Shown one piece after another: positions 52,370 through 60,625 of a DNA stretch of 64,000 bases. The notes beneath the pieces are model-generated. The model had not been told where the DNA came from. It saw only the letters and a program-made list of their open reading frames with translations, and made no database searches. Positions within the stretch are counted from its first letter, which is position 1. Each line of letters starts with the position of its first letter. Origin of the DNA: Marinobacter sp. F4206 (lineage in GTDB: Bacteria; Pseudomonadota; Gammaproteobacteria; Pseudomonadales; Oleiphilaceae); contig NZ_JAHXKI010000002.1 in the NCBI RefSeq assembly GCF_019392195.1, positions 248,001-312,000 on the forward strand, written 5' to 3'. A program made the position numbers and the translations under genes.

Positions 52370-53845
52370 ATGAATTCACTCCATTACCAGCCCGCCCACG
52401 CGTTACTGGCGGACCTGAAAGCTGGCAAAGTAACCAGCGAAAGCCTGACCCGGACCTTTCTTGAGCGCATCCGGCAGCATAATGGCGCCGTCAATGCCGT
52501 GGTGACCCTGCATGAAAGCGGGGCATTGGAACAAGCCAGGGCAGCCGACCAGAGACTGGCGGCCGGCGAAGCCCCGCAAGCACTGCACGGCCTGCCCCTG
52601 ACTCTCAAGGACACCTGGGAAGTTTCCGGCATGACCGCTACCGCAGGCGCACCAGCCTTGCAGAAACACATGCCCGAACAACACGCGGACATAGCCCGGC
52701 AACTGGAAGAGGCCGGCGCCATTATTCTTGGCAAGACCAACGTGCCCGTCTATGCCACCGATCTGCAGAGCTACAACAAGCTGTTTGGTGTAACCAACAA
52801 CCCTTACCACTCCGGACATACCCCCGGTGGGTCCTCCGGCGGTGCCGCTGCGGCGCTCGCCAGCGGCATGACCCCCTTGGAGGTCGGCAGCGATCTGGCA
52901 GGCTCCATTCGCACGCCCGCGCATTTCTGCGGCGTATTCGGCCACAAACCAACCCGATCCCTGGTCTCCTTCCGGGGGCACATTCCGGGGCCTCCCGGCA
53001 CCCAGTCCCGACCGGACCTGGCCGAAGGCGGTCCCATGGCCCGCTGCAGCAGGGATCTGGAACTCCTGCTGGGCGTTATTGCCGGTCCTCGCCCGGCCGA
53101 GAGCCGGAGCTGGTCGCTCAACATGGAGCCCGCCAGTCTGGACCACCTGGAGCAGGCACGGGTCGGGCTCTGGCTGGACGATCCGCTCTGCCCGATCGAC
53201 CGAGAACTCAGCCAGGGCTATCAGAGTCTGGCGAGCCGGCTCGAAGAACGCGGCTCGCTCGTGGCCGAGGCCAAACACCAGTTACTCAATCTCGAACATA
53301 TCCTGCCGGCCTACTTCAATCTCCTCGGAAGCCTGCTGGCGACCTCACTGAAGCCTGCTCAGCGCCGTCAGATGAAGTTCATTGCACGGTTCGAACGGTG
53401 GCTGAAGCTCTTTGGTCCGATTACCCCCTGTATCGGTGAGTATGGCCGTGGCGTCAATCAGGCCGCGCACCAGTGGGCGGTCTGGAACGAAATGCGCGAG
53501 AAAATGCGCAGCGAAATCGAAAGCCTGTTCGAAGAATTCGACGTCCTGCTCACACCGGTGACGCCCACAACGGCGATCAGGCACGATCACAGCCAACCGG
53601 TGTTCAAACGCCGGATTATGGTAGCGGGCCAACCAAGAGCCTATATGGATCAGTTCTGCTGGATTGCACTTGCCACCTTACTGGGCCTGCCTGCGACCTC
53701 GGTGCCAGTGGGGCGAACGAAGGAGGGCCTGCCGTTCAATATTCAGGTGATTGGAGCCCCCGGCAAGGACCTGACGACAATACGGTTCGGGCAATTACTG
53801 GAAGAGGCCGGACTGGCTGGCTTTCAGCCTCCGGCGGGATTCTAG
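52370..53845 (+). CDS. Amidase-signature family hydrolase
   Basis: A 491-residue amidase-signature enzyme, cytoplasmic. The Ser-cisSer-Lys triad is visible: Lys in GLPLTLKDTWEVSGM, the cis-Ser in GHTPGGSSGGAAAALASG and the nucleophile region in VGSDLAGSIRTPAHFCGVFG followed by HKPT. GatA is excluded because no gatB or gatC is present. Many relatives hydrolyse aryl or short-chain amides. It lies 41 bp after the voltage-sensor gene and may be co-transcribed. The substrate is unknown. Confidence 0.88.
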   Translation: MNSLHYQPAHALLADLKAGKVTSESLTRTFLERIRQHNGAVNAVVTLHESGALEQARAADQRLAAGEAPQALHGLPLTLKDTWEVSGMTATAGAPALQKHMPEQHADIARQLEEAGAIILGKTNVPVYATDLQSYNKLFGVTNNPYHSGHTPGGSSGGAAAALASGMTPLEVGSDLAGSIRTPAHFCGVFGHKPTRSLVSFRGHIPGPPGTQSRPDLAEGGPMARCSRDLELLLGVIAGPRPAESRSWSLNMEPASLDHLEQARVGLWLDDPLCPIDRELSQGYQSLASRLEERGSLVAEAKHQLLNLEHILPAYFNLLGSLLATSLKPAQRRQMKFIARFERWLKLFGPITPCIGEYGRGVNQAAHQWAVWNEMREKMRSEIESLFEEFDVLLTPVTPTTAIRHDHSQPVFKRRIMVAGQPRAYMDQFCWIALATLLGLPATSVPVGRTKEGLPFNIQVIGAPGKDLTTIRFGQLLEEAGLAGFQPPAGF

Positions 53846-53850
53846 GCAAT

Positions 53851-53878
53851 AAAAAAGCCGACTGAAACGTCGGCTTTT
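53851..53878. terminator. Bidirectional terminator between amidase and tRNA-fMet
   Basis: An A-run, GCCGAC, loop TGAAAC, GTCGGC and a T-run. It can stop both the amidase transcript (plus) and the initiator tRNA transcript (minus). Confidence 0.9.
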
Positions 53879-53884
53879 AAATAG

Positions 53885-53961
<77 letters not shown>

Positions 53962-54006
53962 TCAAACTGGTTGTCTTTCGGGGAATCCCCGATCAACGTG
54001 GCGCGC

Positions 54007-54035
54007 ATGATAAGGGCTGGAGTCCGGCCTGTCAA
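54007..54035 (-). promoter_or_regulatory. Sigma-70 promoter of tRNA-fMet
   Basis: Minus strand TTGACA (perfect), 17 bases, TATCAT, followed by a GC-rich discriminator (GCGCGCC) typical of stringently controlled stable RNA promoters. It lies about 45 bases upstream of the tRNA. Confidence 0.8.
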
Positions 54036-54059
54036 AGCTAAATTGGAATTTTCCGGAAC

Positions 54060-55415
54060 TCAGCGCTCCAGGATGGCCGTTACCCCCTGCCCGCCGGCCG
54101 CACAGATGGAAATCAGGCCGCGACCGCTGCCCTTCTCTTCCAGCAGCTTCGCCAGGGTGGCGACGATTCGCCCCCCGGTGGCGGCAAACGGATGCCCCGC
54201 CGCGAGACTGCTGCCCTTAACGTTGAGCCGGGTGCGGTCAATGCTCCCCAGCGGCTTCTCCAGCCCCAGACGGTCCTTGCAGAATCCCGGATCCTCCCAG
54301 GCCTTGAGCGTCGCCAGCACTTGTGACGCGAAGGCCTCATGAATCTCGTAAAAGTCGAAATCCTGAAGACTGAGGCCAGCTTTTTCCAGCATTCTCGGTA
54401 CCGCATAGGCCGGCGCCATCAACAGACCTTCTTTCTTGACCACGAAGTCGACCGCTGCGACCTCAGAAAACGTCAGCCAGGCTTTTACCTCGTAGTTGTT
54501 GGCCTTGGCCCACTCCTCACTGGCCAGCAATACGCAGGAAGCCCCGTCGGTCAGAGCAGTACTGTTGGCTGCGGTCATGGTGCCGTTCTCACGGTCAAAA
54601 CAAGGTTTCAACGTGGCGAGTTTCTCCAGCGAGGTATCCGGACGAAGGATGTTGTCCCGATCCAGCCCGGCCAACGGCGTCATCAGATCGGTAAAGAAGC
54701 CCTCTTCATAGGCCCTGGCCAGCTTCTGATGACTCTCCATGGCCAACTGATCCTGATCTTCCCGGGCGATTCCCCACTCCCGGGCCGTAACCTGGGCATG
54801 ATCGCCCATGGACATGCCGGTGCGCGGCTCCCCATTCTCGGGAATTTCAGGAACCAGGTGCCCGGGACGAAAACGGCCCAAAATCTTCAAGCGCTCTTTT
54901 GTCGTCTTCGCCCGGTTGAGATCCAGCAGGATTTCACGCAGGCCCTCTCCAACACCAATCGGGGCGTCAGATGTGGTATCAGTACCACCGGCAATACCAC
55001 ACTCGATCTGCCCCAGGGCAATCTTGTTGGCCACCAGAATGGCCGCTTCGAGCCCTGTGCCACAGGCCTGCTGAACGTCGTAGGCCGGCGTTTCCGGGGC
55101 CAATCCGCAGCTGAGCACCGATTCTCTTGTCAGATTGAAGTCCCGGGAATGCTTGATCACTGCACCGGCGGCCACTTCACCCAGACGCTGGCCCTGAAGA
55201 CTGTAGCGGTCCACCAGTCCACGCAGGGCCGACGTCAGCAATTCCTGGTTGCTGATCTTGCTGTAAGCGGTGTTCGACTTGGCAAACGGAATCCGGTTAC
55301 CACCGAGAATGGCGACCCGGCGAACGCCCGTACCAGCCGTCGCTCCTTTTTTCGCCGACGCGGGCTTTGCGGATGCGGGTGCTTTCTTTTGAGTGGTTTT
55401 CGAAGCCTGTGCCAT
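54060..55415 (-). CDS. Acetyl-CoA C-acyltransferase (thiolase)
   Basis: Thiolase of 451 residues that cleaves or condenses acyl-CoA. The nucleophile Cys is in VQQACGTGLEAAI; the other catalytic residues are in YEIHEAFASQVL, AAGHPFAATGGR and CAAGGQGV. It resembles FadI-type 3-ketoacyl-CoA thiolases. The first 31 residues form an unusual Lys/Ala/Pro-rich extension absent from normal thiolases. It is divergent from the FabG4-like gene, suggesting a shared fatty acid or polyester pathway. The N-terminal extension could also reflect a wrong start, but it is in frame and the next Met is inside the fold. Confidence 0.92.
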   Translation of the reverse strand: MAQASKTTQKKAPASAKPASAKKGATAGTGVRRVAILGGNRIPFAKSNTAYSKISNQELLTSALRGLVDRYSLQGQRLGEVAAGAVIKHSRDFNLTRESVLSCGLAPETPAYDVQQACGTGLEAAILVANKIALGQIECGIAGGTDTTSDAPIGVGEGLREILLDLNRAKTTKERLKILGRFRPGHLVPEIPENGEPRTGMSMGDHAQVTAREWGIAREDQDQLAMESHQKLARAYEEGFFTDLMTPLAGLDRDNILRPDTSLEKLATLKPCFDRENGTMTAANSTALTDGASCVLLASEEWAKANNYEVKAWLTFSEVAAVDFVVKKEGLLMAPAYAVPRMLEKAGLSLQDFDFYEIHEAFASQVLATLKAWEDPGFCKDRLGLEKPLGSIDRTRLNVKGSSLAAGHPFAATGGRIVATLAKLLEEKGSGRGLISICAAGGQGVTAILER

Positions 55416-55594
55416 GATGATGTCCTTGCTGAAAATGGGTAACCTGAAAGCAGTCTAACCAGAAAGACTAGTCGCTCATTGGCATGCCTGACAATGCACC
55501 CTATACGTTGAGTCAATACAAAAACTGGCCGATTCTTTACCCTGTTGGTCGATTCGCATCCGAGATGCCCCTCAGCAACCACAAGGAAGAACCT

Positions 55595-57001
55595 ATGTCT
55601 GACCTCTACCTTAAATTCGTGAATACTCCGGTGGGCAAAACCGCGGCCCAGTCGCTGGGCCTGCCCTCACCGGTCCCGCTCAAACGCCTCCAACGGCTGG
55701 ACCAGCCCTTTATCGAGGGTGACGTACTCATCGGCGCCGGCACCGGCGGCAAAACCGTTTCGACCCTGGGCAGCATTCTGGGCGCCAGTGCGGCCACCCT
55801 CCATCACGCCGCTGGCATCAATTCGCTTACAGACTCGGCAAAAGCTGGCAACAAGGCCAAAGCACTGGACCTGGGCCAGAATGTCGAGCAGACCTTTTCC
55901 GCCCTGATCTTTGACGCCACCGGCCTCAAGACCCCGGATGAGCTGAGAGCGGTCTACGATTTCTTCCACCCGACCATCAAGAAACTTGCCGGCAATGCCC
56001 GGGTCCTGGTGATTGGCCAGAATCCGGCCACCTGCCGGAAAGCCCCCCAGGCCGCAGCCCAGCAGGCCCTGGAAGGCTTTGTCCGAAGTGTCGGGAAGGA
56101 GATCGGCAAGAAGGGCTCAACCGCCAACCTCGTCTGGATGGCGCCGGGCGCGGAGAAACAACTGGACTCCACCGTTCGCTTTTTCCTGTCCGCCCGCTCG
56201 GCTTATGTTTCCGGCCAGGTTGTCCGAATTGGCAAAAGCACGGCCGCGCCGGCCACCAACCCGGTCGCCCCGCTGACCGGCAAGGTAGCCCTGGTAACCG
56301 GCGCCTCGAGAGGAATTGGCGCGGCCATTGCCCAGACATTGGCCCGCGACGGCGCGACCGTGATTGGCCTCGACATTCCACCGGCGATGGCCGAACTGCA
56401 GAAGGTGACCGACGCCATCAACGGCAAGGCCCTCGCCTGCGACATCACGGACAAGGCCGCGCCCAAACTGATCGCGGACTTTGTCCAGGAGCACTTCGAG
56501 GGAGTTGATCTGGTGATCCACAACGCCGGTATCACCCGCGACAAGACCCTGGGTAACATGCCGGAGCACTTCTGGGATATGACCATTGCCGTCAATCTGA
56601 GTGCTGAAGAGTTCATTGACGAAGAACTGGCTCACCGGGAATTGCTGCGCGAAAACGGACGCATTGTGTGCATTTCATCTATCAGTGGCATTGCCGGTAA
56701 CTTCGGGCAAACCAACTATTCCACGGCCAAGAGCGGCGTCATCGGTTACGTTGAGGCCATGGCCAAACAACTGAAGAACGGCATCACCATCAACGCCGTT
56801 GCCCCAGGCTTTATCGAAACCCAGATGACCGCCTCAATGCCCATGACGATCCGCGAGGCGGGGCGTCGAATGAATAGCCTGTCACAGGGCGGCCAGCCGG
56901 TGGATGTTGCGGAGGCCATTGCCTGGTACTGCAACCCGGCATCGAGCGGCGTTAATGGCAACGTGGTGAGGGTGTGTGGCCAGTCGCTGATAGGCAAATA
57001 G
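55595..57001 (+). CDS. Two-domain 3-ketoacyl reductase (FabG4-like SDR)
   Basis: A 468-residue high-molecular-weight FabG. Residues 1-215 form a degenerate Rossmann-like domain; the C-terminal SDR (about 225-468) has VTGASRGIGAAIAQ, HNAGITRDKTLGNMPEHFW and the catalytic Ser-Tyr-Lys in SSISGIAGNFGQTNYSTAKS. It probably reduces 3-ketoacyl-CoA or ACP with NAD(P)H. The start at 55595 has AAGGA upstream; the frame reaches 55484. Downstream is a strong terminator. The divergent thiolase suggests paired action on ketoacyl-CoA. Confidence 0.9.
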   Translation: MSDLYLKFVNTPVGKTAAQSLGLPSPVPLKRLQRLDQPFIEGDVLIGAGTGGKTVSTLGSILGASAATLHHAAGINSLTDSAKAGNKAKALDLGQNVEQTFSALIFDATGLKTPDELRAVYDFFHPTIKKLAGNARVLVIGQNPATCRKAPQAAAQQALEGFVRSVGKEIGKKGSTANLVWMAPGAEKQLDSTVRFFLSARSAYVSGQVVRIGKSTAAPATNPVAPLTGKVALVTGASRGIGAAIAQTLARDGATVIGLDIPPAMAELQKVTDAINGKALACDITDKAAPKLIADFVQEHFEGVDLVIHNAGITRDKTLGNMPEHFWDMTIAVNLSAEEFIDEELAHRELLRENGRIVCISSISGIAGNFGQTNYSTAKSGVIGYVEAMAKQLKNGITINAVAPGFIETQMTASMPMTIREAGRRMNSLSQGGQPVDVAEAIAWYCNPASSGVNGNVVRVCGQSLIGK

Positions 57002-57006
57002 GCAAC

Positions 57007-57036
57007 AAAAAAGGCAGGCCCTGAGGCCTGCCTTTT
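57007..57036. terminator. Bidirectional terminator between fabG4-like gene and tRNA cluster
   Basis: An A-run, GGCAGGCC, loop CTGA, GGCCTGCC and a T-run, positioned to end both the plus-strand reductase and the minus-strand tRNA transcript. Confidence 0.9.
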
Positions 57037-57046
57037 TCGAGAATTC

Positions 57047-57122
57047 TGGTGGGTGGTGCAGGGATCGAACCTGCGACCCTCGCCTTGTAAGGGCGATGCT
57101 CTCCCAGCTGAGCTAACCACCC
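57047..57122 (-). tRNA. tRNA-Val (anticodon TAC)
   Basis: 76-base tRNA with encoded CCA. Cloverleaf: acceptor GGGTGGT, D-arm TAGCTCAGCTGGGAGAGCA, anticodon loop CTTACAA, T-arm GCAGGTTCGATCCCTGC. It is the third gene of the Val-Asp-Val transcript. Confidence 0.97.
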
Positions 57123-57132
57123 GGGAATAAAA

Positions 57133-57209
57133 TGGCGGAGCGGACGGGACTCGAACCCGCGACCCCCGGCGTGACAGGCCGGTATTCTAACCAACTGAAC
57201 TACCGCTCC
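57133..57209 (-). tRNA. tRNA-Asp (anticodon GTC)
   Basis: 77-base tRNA with encoded CCA: acceptor GGAGCGG, D-arm TAGTTCAGTTGGTTAGAATA, anticodon loop CTGTCAC, T-arm GCGGGTTCGAGTCCCGT. Almost the same as E. coli tRNA-Asp. It lies between the two Val genes. Confidence 0.97.
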
Positions 57210-57278
57210 GCATCAATCCTGACCCTGAGGGCCCGAATCTAAAACCGGATGGGGTGATCCGGTGATGCACTTTGAAAG

Positions 57279-57354
57279 TGGTGGGTGGTACTGGGATCGA
57301 ACCAGTGACCCTCGCCTTGTAAGGGCGATGCTCTCCCAGCTGAGCTAACCACCC
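57279..57354 (-). tRNA. tRNA-Val (anticodon TAC), first copy
   Basis: 76-base tRNA identical to the other Val copy except for the T-stem (CACTGGTTCGATCCCAGTG type pairs, a compensated change). First gene of the cluster, just downstream of a strong promoter. Confidence 0.97.
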
Positions 57355-57438
57355 ACTTTCGCGCTTTCCGTTTTGAAAGCCATTCAAAGACTCTCACTGG
57401 CCGAAGCAGACTTGCTGTCTCAACCAAGTGAGACGCGC

Positions 57439-57466
57439 ATTTTAAGCATTTCACTGACGGTGTCAA
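57439..57466 (-). promoter_or_regulatory. Sigma-70 promoter of tRNA-Val/Asp/Val cluster
   Basis: Minus strand TTGACA (perfect), 16 bases, TAAAAT, followed by a GC-rich discriminator (GCGCGTC). It lies about 85 bases upstream of the first tRNA, within the 182 bp between it and the small basic gene. Confidence 0.8.
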
Positions 57467-57536
57467 ATATTTTCCCGGAAAAACCAGAAAAAACTTCCAA
57501 CCCTCTAAAAAGTGGGCATTTTTTGAACAGAAGCTA

Positions 57537-57791
57537 TTATTTGACGGCCGTCTTTCGCGGCCGTTTCACGACCTTCAGACTGGCCCGCCCCTGCCCCGCC
57601 TGCTCGGCTTTCTGACGCAAGGAAAGCTCGCTGACCTTCGAGCGCCTCTTTTCGGGAACCGCGCGATTGGCCAGTGAGCAATTCAGGTCATCCAGCCGCT
57701 TCTGGAGATCCTTCCAAGTGCCCAGCAATTGAGGCACTACCTCGTCGGCAAGCTTCTCGAGCCTGCCCTGTAATGAATCCTTCAAGGACAT
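57537..57791 (-). CDS. Small basic hypothetical protein
   Basis: An 84-residue protein with a helical front (MSLKDSLQGRLEKLADEVVP, WKDLQKRLDDLNCSLANRAV) and a very basic tail (KVVKRPRKTAVK). No signal or membrane segment. AGGAAG stands 8 bases before the ATG. The tail suggests nucleic acid or ribosome contact, but I recognise no family. Composition and site support a real gene. Confidence 0.55.
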   Translation of the reverse strand: MSLKDSLQGRLEKLADEVVPQLLGTWKDLQKRLDDLNCSLANRAVPEKRRSKVSELSLRQKAEQAGQGRASLKVVKRPRKTAVK

Positions 57792-57894
57792 GGTTTTGAC
57801 TTCCTGAATGTTTCAACCGATGTCAGTGTAGTAACGGCACCCCGACTCGACAATTGTGAAATCGCTCACAGTCCTTGTCGCCCGGGCCAATCCG

Positions 57895-58788
57895 TCAAAA
57901 AATCCACCAGCCTCCGCCCGATTCCGCTTCTTCTTGCCGCTCTCGTTCAAGCTCAAGCTGTGCGTACTCCCGCTCGAGCTGTTCGATTTTTTTCTCGGAT
58001 TCGAGGGGAACCGTGGGGCCGCCACCAAAGGGCCAGAACCAGGAAGCCGATTCGTATTTGCCCTCTTCTTTCAGGCGCTCAATCTCCAGCTCCCGCTCCT
58101 CTTCGAGCACCACCATTTTCCGCTCGTAATCCATATCCTCGTTGGTCTCGACAATCGAGGTGGCGGCATGGTTTGGTGCCAGAAGATCGCTGTTCAGGAA
58201 GCGCGTGCTGACGATCTCGCCCGCCTGCATGGCGTAGCCCCGCGTCACCAATTGCAGATCCCCCTGGGCCAGGGGATGCTCAGGATCCAGATCCGGATGG
58301 GCCTGTTCGGGCTCGGTCAGTTCGTTGTATCGCAGGTAGTAGATGCGCCCGGCCTCAACCTTCAGGGTGGCGTCAGCGATGAGGCTCAAACTGAAGGAAT
58401 TCAGCCCCTCGAGTCCCAGGAGTGGTCGCCGCATGGCAATATGACGCTCTCCCGGGCTCACCTCAAGCCAGGTATAACTGTCATTGCGGATATTGAAATA
58501 GTGTTTGTCGTCAATGTAGACGCTGGGGGACTCAATCTCATCCGCCGCCCACTGGGAATGGGTGCGATAGAAATAAAGAAGAGCATTCTTCCGGTCCCAT
58601 TCGTCGTCAGGGATGTGCACGAAATCGGGACCGGATACCGGATGCAGGAAAGCACCAACGCTCTTGCCAATTGATTGATAAATCGTACAACCGGAACTGA
58701 GCAACAGCACTGAGGCAAGCAGGGCCCGAGCGGCCAATGCAGACAGCCGGTGAGCAGCCGGAACGGCTTGGGGCATTCGGGTTTTCAT
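57895..58788 (-). CDS. DUF2846-like lipoprotein
   Basis: A 297-residue lipoprotein. The signal peptide ends in a lipobox (LLLSSGC, Cys about 34), so it is lipid-anchored. The domain (about 65-210) has the DUF2846 pattern NALLYFYRTHSQWAADEIES, YIDDKHYFNIRNDSYTWLEV and AGRIYYLRYNELTEPEQAHP. It is followed by a charged coiled coil (EEERELEIERLKEEG) and an odd Trp-rich end (SGGGWWIF). Function unknown. Confidence 0.78.
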   Translation of the reverse strand: MKTRMPQAVPAAHRLSALAARALLASVLLLSSGCTIYQSIGKSVGAFLHPVSGPDFVHIPDDEWDRKNALLYFYRTHSQWAADEIESPSVYIDDKHYFNIRNDSYTWLEVSPGERHIAMRRPLLGLEGLNSFSLSLIADATLKVEAGRIYYLRYNELTEPEQAHPDLDPEHPLAQGDLQLVTRGYAMQAGEIVSTRFLNSDLLAPNHAATSIVETNEDMDYERKMVVLEEERELEIERLKEEGKYESASWFWPFGGGPTVPLESEKKIEQLEREYAQLELERERQEEAESGGGWWIF

Positions 58789-58924
58789 TGTTATTCACTC
58801 TTCATTTTTCCGCGAGTTGCCTGATGATAACAACTGCTCAAGGACAGAAATGAGAGCTACCGCAAAGGGATGAATACAAACCGTTACAAACGATCGAAAC
58901 GCCCCCGAATCCCCACGGCTCGAC

Positions 58925-59878
58925 CTAGTTCCGGGATACTTGTGACCGCAGCATGTTCACCTCTTCAGAAAGACGAACCAGGCGAGACGTCAGCTGCGCT
59001 CTTGAAGAGTCTATCGCCTGAACCGTGCGCTTGAGGCTGGCCACCTCATTCTGAAGCGCCCTGACACTGCTCTCGCCGGCAAGCGCATCCGATTTGTTTT
59101 CAAGGGCCGTGATTCGGCCTTCCATTCCGTTAATGCCAAGCTTCTGTTCCTGCTCGAACCGACGGATTCGGCTTTCGATCACCTGATCCACATCAGCCAT
59201 CTGCTGACTGAGCCTTGTTAATTGATCCGTGGCCTGCCGCGTGGATTCCTGCAGTGCAACAATGGAGGTCTGGGTCTGCTCCCTGAGCGCTGCGATGTCG
59301 GCGGCCAATGATTTATTCACCTGATCAACCGAGGTTCCCAGTGCCGCCAGTGCCTCGACATTTTCTGCGAGGCCTTTCTCAATGGCGGATAGCCGCTCCT
59401 GATGCTCATTCAGACGAGCCTTGTTGCGCTCATTGGCCACCACCCACAATTTCCGGATTTCGCTGTTGGCCGACTCCAGATCCTTGTCGTTGGCGGCAAT
59501 CTGTTCCGAAAGCGAGGCCCCACGTTCCTGGAGGTTCTCACCCGTTTCCGACAATTCGCCCTCGAACCGGGCCAGCGCCAGTTTGCTTTGCCGGGCCCAG
59601 TAATCCGCCTCTTCCAGCTGCCCCTCCAACGCCTGAATCCGCTGGTTCTGGGAATACCAGCCAGCGCCTGCAGCCGCGGCAACGGCAACCAGCACGAGCC
59701 ACAACAGCGACCGGCCGCCACGGCCACCGCCTTTTCCGGAGCCGTTTTCACGGGACGGTTTTCCTCCACCACCCCGGGAGGAGTCCTCTGGTTTTTTCTG
59801 CTCCGGATCCCTGCGCTCTGCACGAATAATCGGGGCCTCGGATCTGAGTTCATCGTCATCTGGGCGGATGGGTTCCAT
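58925..59878 (-). CDS. Membrane-anchored coiled-coil protein
   Basis: A 317-residue protein with a charged, Gly-rich cytoplasmic start (1-55), one membrane helix (about 56-75, SLLWLVLVAVAAAAGAGWYS) and a long periplasmic coiled coil (about 78-310; RIQALEGQLEEADYWARQSK, NKARLNEHQERLSAIEKGLA). It lies upstream of, and divergent from, purEK. No family is certain. The architecture resembles envelope spacer or scaffold proteins such as HemX-type or YcaR-like proteins, but this is only shape. Confidence 0.65.
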   Translation of the reverse strand: MEPIRPDDDELRSEAPIIRAERRDPEQKKPEDSSRGGGGKPSRENGSGKGGGRGGRSLLWLVLVAVAAAAGAGWYSQNQRIQALEGQLEEADYWARQSKLALARFEGELSETGENLQERGASLSEQIAANDKDLESANSEIRKLWVVANERNKARLNEHQERLSAIEKGLAENVEALAALGTSVDQVNKSLAADIAALREQTQTSIVALQESTRQATDQLTRLSQQMADVDQVIESRIRRFEQEQKLGINGMEGRITALENKSDALAGESSVRALQNEVASLKRTVQAIDSSRAQLTSRLVRLSEEVNMLRSQVSRN

Positions 59879-59999
59879 TACAACTCCTGAATATGGACGG
59901 GCCTTACTTCAAGACCCGATAATACATGCACTTATAAACTTGGTGAAATGGAGCCTTGGCATCAGGGGGCGGGACAGCTCTGCAAACAGCCAGGCTTTG

Positions 60000-60028
60000 T
60001 TGCATGGTAAGTAGCCAAAACATACAAT
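60000..60028 (+). promoter_or_regulatory. Possible sigma-70 promoter of purEK
   Basis: TTGCAT, 17 bases, TACAAT, ending about 35 bases before the purE ATG. The -35 is weak (3 of 6) and the -10 is 5 of 6. The -10 overlaps the alternative upstream ATG, which supports the later purE start. Confidence 0.4.
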
Positions 60029-60062
60029 GGCCGGCTTTCCAATTATCACAGGACCGTTGCTT

Positions 60063-60554
60063 ATGCAGCCGCTTGTAGGACTCATCATGGGCTCCAAATC
60101 GGACTGGCCCACTATGGAACACGCCGCGCAGATGCTTGAAAAGCTCGGCGTCGCCTACGAAACCAGAGTGGTCTCGGCCCACCGCACGCCCGACTTGCTG
60201 TTCGACTACGCCAAGACGGCTTCGGAACGTGGCCTGAAAGTGATTATTGCAGGCGCCGGCGGTGCCGCGCACCTCCCCGGCATGGTTGCCTCACAGACGT
60301 CCCTGCCGGTCCTCGGGGTCCCTGTGCAATCCAAGGCACTCAACGGTCTCGATTCCCTGCTTTCCATCGTCCAGATGCCCGGCGGCATCGCCGTGGGCAC
60401 CCTGGCCATCGGCAAAGCAGGCGCCACCAATGCCGGCCTGCTGGCGGCCCAGATTGTCGGTACCGCCGACGACAGCGTTCGCAAGGCCGTTGATGAATTC
60501 CGCTCATCACAGACACAAACGGTTCTGGACAACCCGGACCCCCGAGACCAGTAG
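60063..60554 (+). CDS. purE: N5-carboxyaminoimidazole ribonucleotide mutase PurE
   Basis: Converts N5-CAIR to CAIR in purine synthesis (163 residues). The nucleotide-binding start [55 protein letters not shown] and [19 protein letters not shown] are characteristic. The ATG at 60063 has AGGA 9 bases upstream. purK follows after 71 bp. The two enzymes act in sequence, PurK supplying the substrate. Confidence 0.96.
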   Translation: MQPLVGLIMGSKSDWPTMEHAAQMLEKLGVAYETRVVSAHRTPDLLFDYAKTASERGLKVIIAGAGGAAHLPGMVASQTSLPVLGVPVQSKALNGLDSLLSIVQMPGGIAVGTLAIGKAGATNAGLLAAQIVGTADDSVRKAVDEFRSSQTQTVLDNPDPRDQ

Positions 60555-60625
60555 GTCGTTCCGCCATCGTCCGAAATCGGTCACACTGACCGCTTAATTT
60601 GCCTCTCAGTGGCAGGAGAATGAAG

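Noticed and set aside
57047..57354. tRNA-linked integration (attachment) site
   Set aside because: No integrase gene or direct repeat of a tRNA end is seen beyond the two complete tRNA-Val genes.
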